64,000 nucleotides of DNA, taken from contig NZ_CP089095.1 in assembly GCF_021172145.1 (NCBI RefSeq), forward strand, positions 868,001-932,000, written 5' to 3'. Both the position numbers and the translations under genes were made by a program. This DNA comes from Flavobacterium cyclinae. GTDB lineage: Bacteria > Bacteroidota > Bacteroidia > Flavobacteriales > Flavobacteriaceae. This document shows positions 53,564-63,593 of the stretch, piece after piece (within the stretch, counting starts at the first letter, position 1; each line of letters begins with the position of its first letter). A model generated the notes under the pieces. The model ran no database searches. It was not told the DNA's origin and saw only the letters and a program-made list of their open reading frames with translations.

Positions 53564-56026
53564 TTGAAAAATATATTTTTTGTATTCATTATTGGATTAA
53601 TTTCCTTCTCAGTTTCAGCTCAAAAAGCCCGAGTTAAAGGGGTTATTTTAGACGAATTTAATAATCCAGTAGAAAATGTAACAGTTAAAGTAGGCGATAA
53701 AGGAACTGTAACCAATGAAAATGGGTTCTATATTTTAGAAATTGAAGCCAATAAAAAAGTAACCATTACTTTTTCCCATGTTTCATTAAAGAAAGTTACA
53801 ATTGAACTTAATTTAAAACCTAATGAAGATTTTGAGTTAAATCCGGTGATGAATTCAAAAATTGAAGAATTTGGAGTAGTAACGGTAACTGCTAATAGTA
53901 AAAAACGTATCGAAGGAGTTACAACAATTGATCCTGTTGTCATTCGTAAAATGCCAGGCGCTAATCCAGGTATTGAAAATATCATTAAAACACTACCCGG
54001 AGTTTATTCTAATAACGAATTAAGTACTTCGTATGCAGTTCGTGGTGGAAATTATGACGAGAACTTGGTTTATGTAAACGAAATCGAAGTTTATCGTCCG
54101 TTTTTAATTCGTTCAGGACAACAAGAAGGATTGAGTTTTACCAATACGGATATGGTACAAAATGTAGATTTTTCTGCTGGAGGTTTTCAATCTAAATATG
54201 GAGATAAATTATCTTCTGTTTTAGATATTACTTATCGAAACCCAAAGCGTTTTGGTGCAAGTTTAGAAGCAAGTTTTTTAGGTGGAAGCCTTACGGTTGA
54301 AGGTGTTTCTAAAAATCAAAAATGGAGCAATATTACAGGGGTTCGTTATCGAGATAATAGTTTGTTAGTGAACAGTCAGGAAACGGAAACCAATTTTAGA
54401 CCCACATTTTTTGATGTGCAATCGCTCTTGAATTTTAACGCTTCTACCAAGTGGAATTTTAGTTTTTTAGGTAATATTTCGCAAAACAAATACAATTATC
54501 AGCCATTAACACGTCAAACTAACTTTGGAACTATCGATGAACCAATTGCTTTGTTAGTGTTTTACGAAGGGCAAGAAAAAGATCAATATTTGACGTTTTT
54601 TGGTGCTGGAAAAGCGATTTATCAATACAATGAGAAAAATAAATTGAAGTTTATCCTTTCAGGGTATCATACACAAGAACAAGAATATTATGATATTTTG
54701 GCACAATATCGTTTGGGCGAAGTAGATGCTAATATTGGTTCTGAAACTTTTGGTGATGTTGTTTTTACAAGAGGAATAGGTTCGCAATTGAATCACGCAC
54801 GTAACGATTTAGATGCCTTAATTGTTAATGCTGAAGTAAAAGGTTTTCACGATATCAATGAAAAATCGCAAATAGAATGGGGTGCTAAATTTACGAAAGA
54901 AGATATTCGTGATAGAATTGTAGAATGGGAAGTTGTAGATTCAGCTGGTTTTTCGTTGCCAAATCCAATTTTAGATTACCAAAATGACCAACCTTATAAT
55001 CCTTATGTGGGACCATTAGCTCCTTATCAAAATGTTAGAGCAACTAATTTCACTAAGATCAATCGATTTTCGGGTTATGCTCAATGGAATTACAAAGGAA
55101 AAATAGGAACACATGAATATTGGTTAAATGCCGGTGTTAGAGCGCATCAATGGCAAGTACAAGCGGATGGTAGACCTGATGGCGATAGTCAAATAACGTT
55201 CTCACCAAGAGCTCAATTTGCTTTTAAACCTGATTGGAGTAAAGATATGATGTTCCGATTATCAGGAGGTTTGTATCACCAACCCCCATTTTATCGAGAA
55301 CTTAGAGATTATGAAGGTGTGGTTCAAACCAATGTCAAAGCGCAAAAATCATTTCATTTGGTGTTAAGTAATGATTACAGTTTTAAAATGTGGAATAGAC
55401 CTTTTAAGTTGATTTCAGAAGCATATTATAAAAACATTACCGATGTGAATACGTACACAATTGATAATGTTCGTATTCGATATAGAGCCAATAATAATGC
55501 AGAAGCTTACGCATACGGTTTTGATGCACGTTTGAATGGAGAATTTGTACCAGGAACAGAATCATGGTTTAGTTTCGGATATCTAAAAACAGAAGAAAAT
55601 CAGGATGGAAAAGGTTTTATTGCACGCCCAACCGATCAAAGATTAAAATTTGGTGTGTTGTTCCAAGATTACATGCCTAATATCCCAAATTTACAATTGT
55701 ATTTGAACTTAGTGTATAATACTGGTTTACCAGGTGGTTCTCCTGCTTATGCAGATCCATATGCTTATCAATTACGATTAAATGATTATCGAAGAGCTGA
55801 TGTTGGATTTTCTTATGTCTTTAAAGATGAGAAAATTAAATCTTCAAAACGCTGGTTAAAATCGTTCAACGAATTTTCATTAGGATTGGAAATTTTCAAT
55901 TTGTTTAACAATCAAAATGCGATTACAAATACTTGGGTTCGAGATGTATATACAAAATCGCAATACGGAATTCCAAACTATATGACGACTCGTGTTTTCA
56001 ATATCAAATTAGTGGCTCGATTGTAA
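53564..56026 (+). CDS. TonB-dependent outer-membrane receptor with N-terminal carboxypeptidase-like domain
   Basis: The 820-aa receptor starts with TTG (MKNIFFVFIIGLISFSVSAQ) and has a carboxypeptidase-like domain (KARVKGVILDEFNNPVENV), a plug region (MPGANPGIENIIKTLPGVYS, YAVRGGNYDENLVYVN), and a barrel ending RVFNIKLVARL. Such proteins import large nutrients or siderophores. The substrate is unknown. Co-transcription with a peptidase and a lipoprotein suggests uptake of peptide or cell-wall material. Confidence 0.93.
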   Translation: MKNIFFVFIIGLISFSVSAQKARVKGVILDEFNNPVENVTVKVGDKGTVTNENGFYILEIEANKKVTITFSHVSLKKVTIELNLKPNEDFELNPVMNSKIEEFGVVTVTANSKKRIEGVTTIDPVVIRKMPGANPGIENIIKTLPGVYSNNELSTSYAVRGGNYDENLVYVNEIEVYRPFLIRSGQQEGLSFTNTDMVQNVDFSAGGFQSKYGDKLSSVLDITYRNPKRFGASLEASFLGGSLTVEGVSKNQKWSNITGVRYRDNSLLVNSQETETNFRPTFFDVQSLLNFNASTKWNFSFLGNISQNKYNYQPLTRQTNFGTIDEPIALLVFYEGQEKDQYLTFFGAGKAIYQYNEKNKLKFILSGYHTQEQEYYDILAQYRLGEVDANIGSETFGDVVFTRGIGSQLNHARNDLDALIVNAEVKGFHDINEKSQIEWGAKFTKEDIRDRIVEWEVVDSAGFSLPNPILDYQNDQPYNPYVGPLAPYQNVRATNFTKINRFSGYAQWNYKGKIGTHEYWLNAGVRAHQWQVQADGRPDGDSQITFSPRAQFAFKPDWSKDMMFRLSGGLYHQPPFYRELRDYEGVVQTNVKAQKSFHLVLSNDYSFKMWNRPFKLISEAYYKNITDVNTYTIDNVRIRYRANNNAEAYAYGFDARLNGEFVPGTESWFSFGYLKTEENQDGKGFIARPTDQRLKFGVLFQDYMPNIPNLQLYLNLVYNTGLPGGSPAYADPYAYQLRLNDYRRADVGFSYVFKDEKIKSSKRWLKSFNEFSLGLEIFNLFNNQNAITNTWVRDVYTKSQYGIPNYMTTRVFNIKLVARL

Positions 56027-56043
56027 GCCAATATTAATTTTAG

Positions 56044-56051
56044 TATATTTG
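56044..56051 (+). promoter_or_regulatory. -7 box before lipoprotein gene
   Basis: TATATTTG matches the consensus and lies 18 bp before the ATG at 56070, so this gene may also have its own promoter. Confidence 0.6.
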
Positions 56052-56069
56052 ACTATAAAATTCAAACAA

Positions 56070-56783
56070 ATGAAGCGTATTCTTTTTACTTTTAGCTTAA
56101 TTGCAACATTAATGAGTTGTAAAGAAGAGACGGAAACTCCAAAAGTGATTTACGAAGAAGGAAAAACTAAGGTAGAAGCCGAAGTTAAAGATACGTCATC
56201 TATAAAAGTGGCCGATTTACCAATTTTGATGGAAGGAACCAAGTATTTGATTCATCCTATTGGTGATGTTCGGGTGTATGATTCCAATAGTAAAGTGTAT
56301 GGAAGTAGCAAAACCAATCAGGTAAGTTATGCGATATCTAATTATAACCGATTTGAAATTACAGGTTATTTGGATAATTTGAATTTTCAACACATCGATT
56401 CCACTACTGTAAAACCATTAACAGATAAGAAAATCCAAATCCAAACGGCTACTTTTTTAGATGGAATTGCTGCTAAAACGAAAAAGCAAATCATGGTATA
56501 TACTTTAGTGGATTCCGATACTAATAAAGATGGAAAAATTAATCAAAATGATATTCGTTCGTTGTATTTGAGCAATATTACTGGTGAAAAATTTACCAAA
56601 CTATCAGAAGAATTCAAAGAGTTAATTGATTGGAATGTAATCGAAGCTCAAAATCGTTTGTACTTTAGATGTATTGAAGATATCAACAAAAACGGTGCTT
56701 TTGATAAAAATGATAAAGTACATTATCACTTCGTAAACTTGTTAGCGGATGAGTGGAAAGTAGAAGTGTATACACCGAATTAA
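56070..56783 (+). CDS. Lipoprotein with EF-hand-like Asp-rich loops
   Basis: The start is 56070 (MKRILFTFSLIATLMSC, lipidated Cys17); the longer frame overlaps the -7 box. The mature protein contains two DxNxDGxI-like loops (DSDTNKDGKINQNDIR and EDINKNGAFDKNDK) that probably bind calcium. It lies at the end of the peptidase-receptor cluster. No catalytic motif is present. Confidence 0.85.
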   Translation: MKRILFTFSLIATLMSCKEETETPKVIYEEGKTKVEAEVKDTSSIKVADLPILMEGTKYLIHPIGDVRVYDSNSKVYGSSKTNQVSYAISNYNRFEITGYLDNLNFQHIDSTTVKPLTDKKIQIQTATFLDGIAAKTKKQIMVYTLVDSDTNKDGKINQNDIRSLYLSNITGEKFTKLSEEFKELIDWNVIEAQNRLYFRCIEDINKNGAFDKNDKVHYHFVNLLADEWKVEVYTPN

Positions 56784-56790
56784 TATAAAT

Positions 56791-56959
56791 GTCATCCCTA
56801 CGGGATTTTAGTTACTGCAGATACCTTTTTACCAATATTACATACCTAACGGCATTTTTAAATTCCAAAGTAAATTTGCATTTGTTTTAAGTTCCGATAG
56901 GAACGATATTTTGGTAACAATAAAGTAAAATAGAAATAAAGTCCCATAGGGACGACATT
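56791..56959. repeat. Three short palindromic repeats (REP-like)
   Basis: GTCATCCCTACGGGATTT (from 56791, one orientation), AAGTTCCGATAGGAACGATATT (56889) and AAGTCCCATAGGGACGACATT (56938) share a (G/T)CCCxTAGGGA(C/T)GACAT core with variations. They lie between the lipoprotein and DUF2971 genes. Confidence 0.8.
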
Positions 56960-57025
56960 AAAATAATGAAAGAAAATCCGACTTAATCCGCGATGTAATG
57001 CATCCGTTTCATCCGCATTCCAACT

Positions 57026-57727
57026 CTAAATCAAAATATCGCTCTCTAAATCCGATTTTTCAATTTCAAAATCAAAACCTAATTTCGAAACCAACTCGAT
57101 TACCAATTTTTTATACCAGTTTTCGCTTTTTGGATGAATGTAGATTTTTTCGATTAATTGGTTCAAATTAACATCGACTTTTAAGCCGTTATCGATTTTT
57201 ATACCATTAGCTGAAACGTCAGAAATAATTCGAATTTCTCTTTCGTATTGAAAACTTTTACGCTTAAACAAAAAGGGGAAAAACGTATCTTCAAACGGAA
57301 TAAACTCTTTTTTGTAATCGATATAATTTACAGCACCGATATATTGTTCGGTTTGTCTTTCAGGTTGTAAGGCTTCTTTTAGTCTGCCAATTGTAGTTTG
57401 AATGGCTAAACCTTCAGTATTTTGAGTGAAAATTTGCCACATTGCAAACGATTCGTATTCGTTAATGTGCCAACTGCTAATCACTACTTTTTCGCGATGT
57501 GATTTATAGTAATCCAAAAACTTCGGATTATTAGCGGCAATTTTTTTGATTTCTTCAAAAGTAGGTTCCGAAAAGGTGCCTTCGTATTGATCTTCAAACT
57601 TATCTGAACGCGACATAAACAACTGTTGCGAAAACAGCATGTCTAAAAACTTAGACAAGTCCAAATACTTCCAAACAATGGTGTCATTGTCATCAGGTAA
57701 GGTAATATTGGGATGGTTTACGTACAT
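57026..57727 (-). CDS. DUF2971 protein
   Basis: The 233-aa protein has the DUF2971 pattern: WKYLDLSKFLDMLFSQQLFM, FEDQYEGTFSE, VISSWHINEYESFAMWQIF and FQYEREIRII. Family members are widely distributed, sometimes in genomic islands, with unknown biochemistry. It stands alone, followed downstream on its strand by REP-like repeats. Confidence 0.9.
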   Translation of the reverse strand: MYVNHPNITLPDDNDTIVWKYLDLSKFLDMLFSQQLFMSRSDKFEDQYEGTFSEPTFEEIKKIAANNPKFLDYYKSHREKVVISSWHINEYESFAMWQIFTQNTEGLAIQTTIGRLKEALQPERQTEQYIGAVNYIDYKKEFIPFEDTFFPFLFKRKSFQYEREIRIISDVSANGIKIDNGLKVDVNLNQLIEKIYIHPKSENWYKKLVIELVSKLGFDFEIEKSDLESDILI

Positions 57728-57872
57728 AATTTTTCAAGTTCAAAAATCAAATTCAATTTCAAAATTCAAGCTTTGGAACACAGATTTAAGAAATTTACAT
57801 AATCTAAAAAATCTTAAAATGAGATTAATTTATTTTGCTAAACTCCTAACTTCCATCTCCCAACTCATCCTT

Positions 57873-59705
57873 TTATTCAAAACTTTGCATCATTACCAAC
57901 TTCGAATACGTCCCGTTTAAAGCCAATAATTCGTCATGCGTTCCTTGTTCAACGATTTCGCCTTTTTGCATTACAACAATTTTATCAGCTTTTTGAATCG
58001 TAGATAATCGGTGCGCAATTACTATTGATGTTCGGTTTTGCATCATATTTTCTAACGCTACTTGAACGAATTTTTCACTTTCCGTATCTAAAGCAGAAGT
58101 TGCTTCATCCAAAATCATGATGGGTGGATTTTTCAAAACGGCTCTCGCAATTGATAAGCGTTGTTTTTGTCCTCCTGAAAGTTTTCCACCAGCATCACCA
58201 ATATTGGTTTCAATTCCGTAAGGTAGATCTTTTACAAATTCATAAGCGTTAGCAACTTTTAAAGCGGCAATAATATCTTCATCCGTTGCATCTTCTTTTC
58301 CTAAACGAATATTATTTTTAATCGTATCGTTAAATAAAATCGAATCTTGAGTTACTAATCCCATTAAATCACGAAGTGATTCTAACTTCATATCTTTGAT
58401 ATCGATTCCGTCAATTTTTACGGTTCCTTCTTGCACGTCATAAAAACGAGTCAATAAATTCGCAATCGTACTTTTTCCAGAACCAGATTGCCCAACTAAT
58501 GCCACTGTTTTACCTTTCGGAATTTCCAAAGAGAAGTTTTTTAGAACATTTTCTTCAGCATATCCGAAGTTAATGTTTTCAATGCTGATTTTCTCTGTGA
58601 AAGTCTCTTTTACGATTGCATTTTCTTTATTGGTAATCGTATTTTCTACTTCTAAAACTTCAAACACACGTTCGGCAGCCGCTAAACCATTCTTAACTTG
58701 ATATGAAGCTTTTGAAATGGCTTTAGCTGGAGTTAAAATATTGTAAGCTAAACCTATATAGGTAATGAAATTGGATCCTTTTAAAGATTCTTCAACTAAA
58801 ACTAGATTTCCTCCGTAAACCAATAACACACCAATTACTAAGATTCCCATGAATTCACTCATAGGAGAAGCTAAATTGTTTTTCTTACCTATCGAGATTG
58901 TTAATTGGTACAAACGATTGATAGAATCATTAAAAGTTTTAGCAAAATATTTTTCAGCATTGTAACTCTTAACTACTTTTAAACCACCTAAACTTTCTTC
59001 AACAATCGAAATTAAATACCCATTTTCTTGTTGGGCTCTAGTTGATTTTGATTTTAAGCTTTTACCAATTTTTGAAATAATAAATCCTGAAACAGGAATA
59101 AAAAGAAATACAAAAACGGTTAATTTCCAGCTGATGGATATCATCGCAATTAAAGAAAATAAAATGGTTAATGGCTCTTTAACGATAAGTTCTAAAACCA
59201 TAAAAAAAGAATTTTGAACTTCGTTTACATCGCCAAGCATTCTAGCCATTACATCACCTTTTCTTTTTTCAGAATAATAGGAAACAGGTAATGAAACAAT
59301 TTTATTGAACATTTTTTCACGTAAATCACGCAACACTCCGGTTTTAACTTTTGTTAAGTGTTGTAATGCTAAATAATTAGATAAGTTTTTTAATAGAAAA
59401 GTTACTAATACTAAGGCTACAGTTAGCATTAATCCATATTGAATTCCATATTCAGTTGAATATTCGTTTACATAATAGGCAATATATTCTTGCCAATTGC
59501 TTAATGCATTAAATATTCCTTCGTATTTAGGCAGTTCAACTTTAGCTGTTTTTCTTTCGTCAAATAAAACCGAAAGTACTGGCATTATAAAGACCATTCC
59601 TAATGTTCCAAATAGAGCATACAAAATATTGAAGGATATGTTACCCGCCACATTATACTTGTACTTTTTTGCAAAAGGAATAAGTTTTTTAAAATTTTCG
59701 TCCAT
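57873..59705 (-). CDS. MsbA-like ABC exporter, fused permease and ATPase
   Basis: The 610-aa half-transporter has six membrane helices in its first about 340 residues and an ATPase with GQSGSGKSTIANLL (Walker A), LSGGQKQRLSIARAV (signature) and IMILDEATSALDT (Walker B). It probably flips lipids or exports drugs as a homodimer, like MsbA. It lies 1 bp after the phosphohexomutase gene on the minus strand. Confidence 0.92.
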   Translation of the reverse strand: MDENFKKLIPFAKKYKYNVAGNISFNILYALFGTLGMVFIMPVLSVLFDERKTAKVELPKYEGIFNALSNWQEYIAYYVNEYSTEYGIQYGLMLTVALVLVTFLLKNLSNYLALQHLTKVKTGVLRDLREKMFNKIVSLPVSYYSEKRKGDVMARMLGDVNEVQNSFFMVLELIVKEPLTILFSLIAMISISWKLTVFVFLFIPVSGFIISKIGKSLKSKSTRAQQENGYLISIVEESLGGLKVVKSYNAEKYFAKTFNDSINRLYQLTISIGKKNNLASPMSEFMGILVIGVLLVYGGNLVLVEESLKGSNFITYIGLAYNILTPAKAISKASYQVKNGLAAAERVFEVLEVENTITNKENAIVKETFTEKISIENINFGYAEENVLKNFSLEIPKGKTVALVGQSGSGKSTIANLLTRFYDVQEGTVKIDGIDIKDMKLESLRDLMGLVTQDSILFNDTIKNNIRLGKEDATDEDIIAALKVANAYEFVKDLPYGIETNIGDAGGKLSGGQKQRLSIARAVLKNPPIMILDEATSALDTESEKFVQVALENMMQNRTSIVIAHRLSTIQKADKIVVMQKGEIVEQGTHDELLALNGTYSKLVMMQSFE

Positions 59706-61433
59706 TTAGTTTAATTTCATTGCCGAAATAATGCCAGCAATTTTGTTGTCTAATTCTTTTTCTACTGTTTCAGCGTTTTCAATCGCGTCTAAAACTCCAT
59801 TTACGCTGAAATAGAATTTAATTTTAGGTTCGGTTCCACTTGGTCTTGCACAAATTTTGCTTCCGTCTTCCAAATAGTAAATTAATACATTGGATTTTGG
59901 AATTAAAATGTCAAATTCTTCATTATTCATGTAGTCTTTTCCTTTAGAAGCTTGATAGTCTTCGATGCAAATTACACGTTGACCGTTGATTTCTTTCAAT
60001 GGGTTTTCGCGTAAATCAATCATCATTTGCTTGATTTCGTTTGCTCCTTCAATTCCTTTTTTGGTAATCGAAATTAAATGCTCTTTATAGAAACCAAAAT
60101 CAATATATAAATTTAATAATTCCTGATATAACGAACTTCCTGAAGCCTTTGCTTGTGCTGCAATTTCACTCACCAATAAGATAGCAGCAACCGCGTCTTT
60201 ATCACGAACGGCATCGCCCACCATAAAACCAAAACTTTCTTCACCACCTCCAATAAATTTCTGATTAGGGAAATCTTTAATGAATTTTGCAATCCATTTG
60301 AAACCTGTTAATCCTACTTTACATTCTACATCATAAGCGGCTGCTAATTCCAACATCATTGGAGTAGAAACAATAGTCGAACCAATGAATTCATTTCCTT
60401 GGAATTTATTGGCGCGTTTCCACTGTTCTAATAAGAAAGCGGTCATGATAACCATGGTTTGGTTTCCGTTCAATAATTTGATTTTTCCATCTAAATCACG
60501 AACCGCAACACCTAATCGATCAGAATCAGGATCGGTTCCCACTACCATATCGGCACCAATTTTTTCAGCCAATGCAATTGCCATCGACAACGCTTCTGGT
60601 TCTTCTGGATTTGGAGAAACTACGGTTGGGAAATCTCCATTTGGTTCCGCTTGATCTGGAACAATATTTACATCGGTATAACCCGCTTTTGCTAAAACGT
60701 TTGGAATTGCTTTAATCGAAGTCCCGTGTAATGAAGTATAAACGATTTTTAAATTCGCTTTAGCTTCTGTTGGTGTATTAAAACTTGCATTTTCAACCGT
60801 AGATTTTGCGAAAGCTTCGTCTACTTCAGCATCGATATATTCAATTAAATCGTTATTCGCTTCGAATTTGATATCGCTGTATTTTAAATCTTCGATTACT
60901 TTGATAATTTCAGCATCTTGTGGTGGTACTAATTGGCCACCATCTTGCCAATATACTTTATAACCGTTGTATTCTGGTGGATTATGAGATGCAGTTAAAA
61001 CAATTCCTGCATGACAATTTAAGTAACGAACTGCAAATGATAATTCGGGAGTTGGACGCATATCCGAAAACAAATACACTTTAATTCCGTTAGCCGAAAA
61101 AACATCAGCTACAACTTTAGCTAATGTATTACTATTGTGACGGCAATCGTAAGCAATAGCTACTTTTAACTGTTCGTTTGGAAACGATTTGTGTAAATAA
61201 TCCGATAAACCTTGCGTATTTTTACCTAATGTATATTTGTTGATACGATTAGTTCCAACGCCCATAACGCCACGCATTCCACCCGTTCCAAACTCTAAAT
61301 TTTTATAGAAACTTTCTTCTAATTCTTTTGGAGCAGAAGTCATCATTTCTTTTATTGCGTCTTGAGTTGCTTCGTCAAATGTTGGGGTTAACCACTCGTT
61401 TACTTTGTTTAAAATACTTTGTTCGATATGCAT
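59706..61433 (-). CDS. Phosphohexomutase (phosphoglucomutase/phosphomannomutase)
   Basis: The 575-aa enzyme moves a phosphate between C1 and C6 of a hexose. TASHNPPEYNGYKVYW has the phosphoserine; GTDPDSDRLG binds the metal; GGGEESFGFMVGD and CARPSGTEPKIKFYF complete the sugar and phosphate sites. Substrate choice between glucose and mannose is not clear from sequence alone. Confidence 0.93.
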   Translation of the reverse strand: MHIEQSILNKVNEWLTPTFDEATQDAIKEMMTSAPKELEESFYKNLEFGTGGMRGVMGVGTNRINKYTLGKNTQGLSDYLHKSFPNEQLKVAIAYDCRHNSNTLAKVVADVFSANGIKVYLFSDMRPTPELSFAVRYLNCHAGIVLTASHNPPEYNGYKVYWQDGGQLVPPQDAEIIKVIEDLKYSDIKFEANNDLIEYIDAEVDEAFAKSTVENASFNTPTEAKANLKIVYTSLHGTSIKAIPNVLAKAGYTDVNIVPDQAEPNGDFPTVVSPNPEEPEALSMAIALAEKIGADMVVGTDPDSDRLGVAVRDLDGKIKLLNGNQTMVIMTAFLLEQWKRANKFQGNEFIGSTIVSTPMMLELAAAYDVECKVGLTGFKWIAKFIKDFPNQKFIGGGEESFGFMVGDAVRDKDAVAAILLVSEIAAQAKASGSSLYQELLNLYIDFGFYKEHLISITKKGIEGANEIKQMMIDLRENPLKEINGQRVICIEDYQASKGKDYMNNEEFDILIPKSNVLIYYLEDGSKICARPSGTEPKIKFYFSVNGVLDAIENAETVEKELDNKIAGIISAMKLN

Positions 61434-61497
61434 TTTTAATCTTGATAATGATATTTATTTTGAAACTAAACTTGAGGTCACAATTTGTGACCTTAAA

Positions 61498-62439
61498 TTA
61501 TAATACTTCTGAAATCTTATAGCGTTCTTCGTTGTTTTTGGTTCTTAAGATTATTTCACCTAAAAATCCGGCTAAGAATAGTTGTGTTCCAATTAACATT
61601 GCGGTTAATGCCAAATAAAATTGCGGTCTTTCAGTAATTAATCTTCCAGTTGTGTTGATAAATAATTTATCGATTCCTAAGTAGAACGCAAATAAAAATC
61701 CAATCACAAACATAATAGAACCTAATAAACCAAAAAGGTGCATGGGTCGTTTTCCGAAAGTGGATAAAAACCAAATCGTAATTAAATCTAAAAATCCATT
61801 GATAAAACGGCTCATTCCAAATTTAGAACTTCCGTATTTTCTAGCTTGATGAATCACGACTTTTTCACCGATTTTTCCAAATCCAGCATTTTTTGCTAAA
61901 ACCGGAATGTAACGGTGCATTTCACCTGAAACTTCGATGTTTTTGATGACAATATTTTTATAAGCTTTTAATCCACAGTTGAAATCATTCAATTTGACTC
62001 CCGAAGTTTTTCGAGCGGCCCAATTGAACAATTTAGAAGGAATGTTTTTTGCTACAACTGAATCGTAACGTTTTTTCTTCCAACCTGAAATCAAATCATA
62101 ATTATCTTCAGAAATTAAACGAAATAATTCTGGAATTTCATCTGGACTGTCTTGTAAATCGGCATCCATAGTAATTACTACATCACCTTGTGCTTTAGCA
62201 AAACCGGCATGTAAAGCTTGCGATTTTCCGTAATTTCTTAGAAAACGAATTCCTTTTACATTTTGATTCTCTTTCGATAAATTAGAGATAACTTCCCAAG
62301 AAGCATCAGTGCTACCGTCATCAATAAAAAGGATTTCGTAAGAGTAGTTATGCGCTTGCATTACTTTTACAATCCAATTGTGTAATTCAGGCAACGATTC
62401 TTGTTCGTTTAATAATGGGATAACTATGGATAAGTTCAT
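61498..62439 (-). CDS. Family 2 glycosyltransferase, dolichol-phosphate mannosyltransferase-like
   Basis: The 313-aa protein has the GT-A fold (VIPLLNEQESLPELHNW, ILFIDDGSTDASWEVI, VITMDADLQDSPDEIPEL) and two C-terminal membrane helices, like ArnC/DPM1-type enzymes that move sugars to polyprenyl phosphate. It lies upstream of the phosphohexomutase gene on the same strand. Confidence 0.92.
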   Translation of the reverse strand: MNLSIVIPLLNEQESLPELHNWIVKVMQAHNYSYEILFIDDGSTDASWEVISNLSKENQNVKGIRFLRNYGKSQALHAGFAKAQGDVVITMDADLQDSPDEIPELFRLISEDNYDLISGWKKKRYDSVVAKNIPSKLFNWAARKTSGVKLNDFNCGLKAYKNIVIKNIEVSGEMHRYIPVLAKNAGFGKIGEKVVIHQARKYGSSKFGMSRFINGFLDLITIWFLSTFGKRPMHLFGLLGSIMFVIGFLFAFYLGIDKLFINTTGRLITERPQFYLALTAMLIGTQLFLAGFLGEIILRTKNNEERYKISEVL

Positions 62440-62443
62440 TTAC

Positions 62444-62971
62444 TTAAAATACAGGTTTGTTTTTTTTGAAAATTGCGGCAAGGATTAACCCAAAAATAAT
62501 TGATCCTAATAATGATTTTAGTATTCCATAAAGTAGACCAGTTGTAGAAAATTGTGGATTTTCTTTCATACCTTCAACTACTTTCTTTATTTCAGAAGAA
62601 GGAACATTCCATTTTTGAAGATTTTCTACTTGGAACGTAATTAAAGCATCATGTATTAAATCTCTTGTTTCTGTATCAATAACATTAAATAAAACAATTG
62701 AAAAAGTAGTAGAAATTAATATTCCTATAAGAGCAGCCACAAAATAACCGCTAAAACCTTCTTTAAAAGTCATGAAGCCTCCTAAGTTTTTTCTTAATTC
62801 TGATAACTGAAAAATACCAATAGCTAAAAAGCCTAATAAAATTGCTAGTCCTAACCAAATGTTAATGAATAGTTTGTAATCAATAATGTATAATATTAAT
62901 ACGTAAAAAACACTAAATAAGCCACTGATTACTCCAAATTTAATTCCGTTTTTTTTGATAATTTCGTTCAT
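62444..62971 (-). CDS. DUF4199 membrane protein
   Basis: The 175-aa protein has four membrane helices (FGVISGLFSVFYVLILYI, LGLAILLGFLAIGIF, YFVAALIGILISTTFSIVLF, LLGSIIFGLILAAIF) and the DUF4199 signature GGFMTFKEGFSGYF. The family is Bacteroidota-specific and often lies next to polyprenyl glycosyltransferases, as here (4 bp apart). Its function is unknown; a helper of the glycosyltransferase is plausible. Confidence 0.92.
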   Translation of the reverse strand: MNEIIKKNGIKFGVISGLFSVFYVLILYIIDYKLFINIWLGLAILLGFLAIGIFQLSELRKNLGGFMTFKEGFSGYFVAALIGILISTTFSIVLFNVIDTETRDLIHDALITFQVENLQKWNVPSSEIKKVVEGMKENPQFSTTGLLYGILKSLLGSIIFGLILAAIFKKNKPVF

Positions 62972-63060
62972 AGTTTGTTTTGGTTTAATTAATTTACAAA
63001 TATAAGAATTCTAATCGTTGTAAGATTAGAGTTTAAAAATAAAAAAAAGTTACAGAAACA

Positions 63061-63090
63061 TTGGTAAATTAAAAATTAAATGTAATTTTG
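63061..63090 (+). promoter_or_regulatory. Promoter of rpmE2
   Basis: TTG (63061-63063), a 19-bp spacer, and TAATTTTG (63083-63090) match the Bacteroidota consensus. The transcript would have an approximately 100-nt leader before L31, space for autoregulation. Confidence 0.7.
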
Positions 63091-63199
63091 CACTCTCAAA
63101 TTAAAAAGTTTATAAACCAAAAGGTTATAAGTTGTTTACACCTTTATAGTTTTAAAGCCGCGAAACAAGTTATAATCGTTTAATAAAAAGATTTACAAA

Positions 63200-63451
63200 A
63201 TGAAAAAAGGTATTCACCCAGAAAATTACAGATTAGTAGCTTTCAAAGACATGTCAAACGAGGATGTGTTTATTACAAAATCAACAGTAGAAACTAAAGA
63301 AACAATTGTTCACGAAGGAGTTGAATATCCTGTTTATAAAATGGAGATTTCTAGAACGTCACACCCATTCTATACTGGTAAATCTAAACTTATTGATACT
63401 GCAGGTCGTATCGATAAATTCAACAGCAAATACGCTAAAAAAGCTAAATAA
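63200..63451 (+). CDS. rpmE2: 50S ribosomal protein L31, type B
   Basis: The 83-aa protein ([40 protein letters not shown]) is L31 type B. It lacks the CxxC zinc motif, so it is the zinc-independent form and works when zinc is limiting. It stands alone with its own promoter, long leader and terminator. Confidence 0.96.
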   Translation: MKKGIHPENYRLVAFKDMSNEDVFITKSTVETKETIVHEGVEYPVYKMEISRTSHPFYTGKSKLIDTAGRIDKFNSKYAKKAK

Positions 63452-63477
63452 TTTTTCGCTTTTTAAAAATAATAAGA

Positions 63478-63506
63478 AAGCTTCACAAAATGTGAAGCTT
63501 TTTTTA
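63478..63506 (+). terminator. Terminator of rpmE2
   Basis: AAGCTTCACA-AAA-TGTGAAGCTT followed by a T-run. Confidence 0.9.
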
Positions 63507-63555
63507 TGGAATAAATTGTATTTTTGAATTTACAATTTGAAAAAACTTATAGTAC

Positions 63556-63576
63556 AGACAAGTCATTGACTTGTCT
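63556..63576. repeat. Short palindrome before GlmU-like gene
   Basis: AGACAAGT-CATTG-ACTTGTCT lies 17 bp before the next start codon. It could be an operator or a small intergenic repeat. Confidence 0.6.
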
Positions 63577-63593
63577 CAACAAAAAACAAAAAT

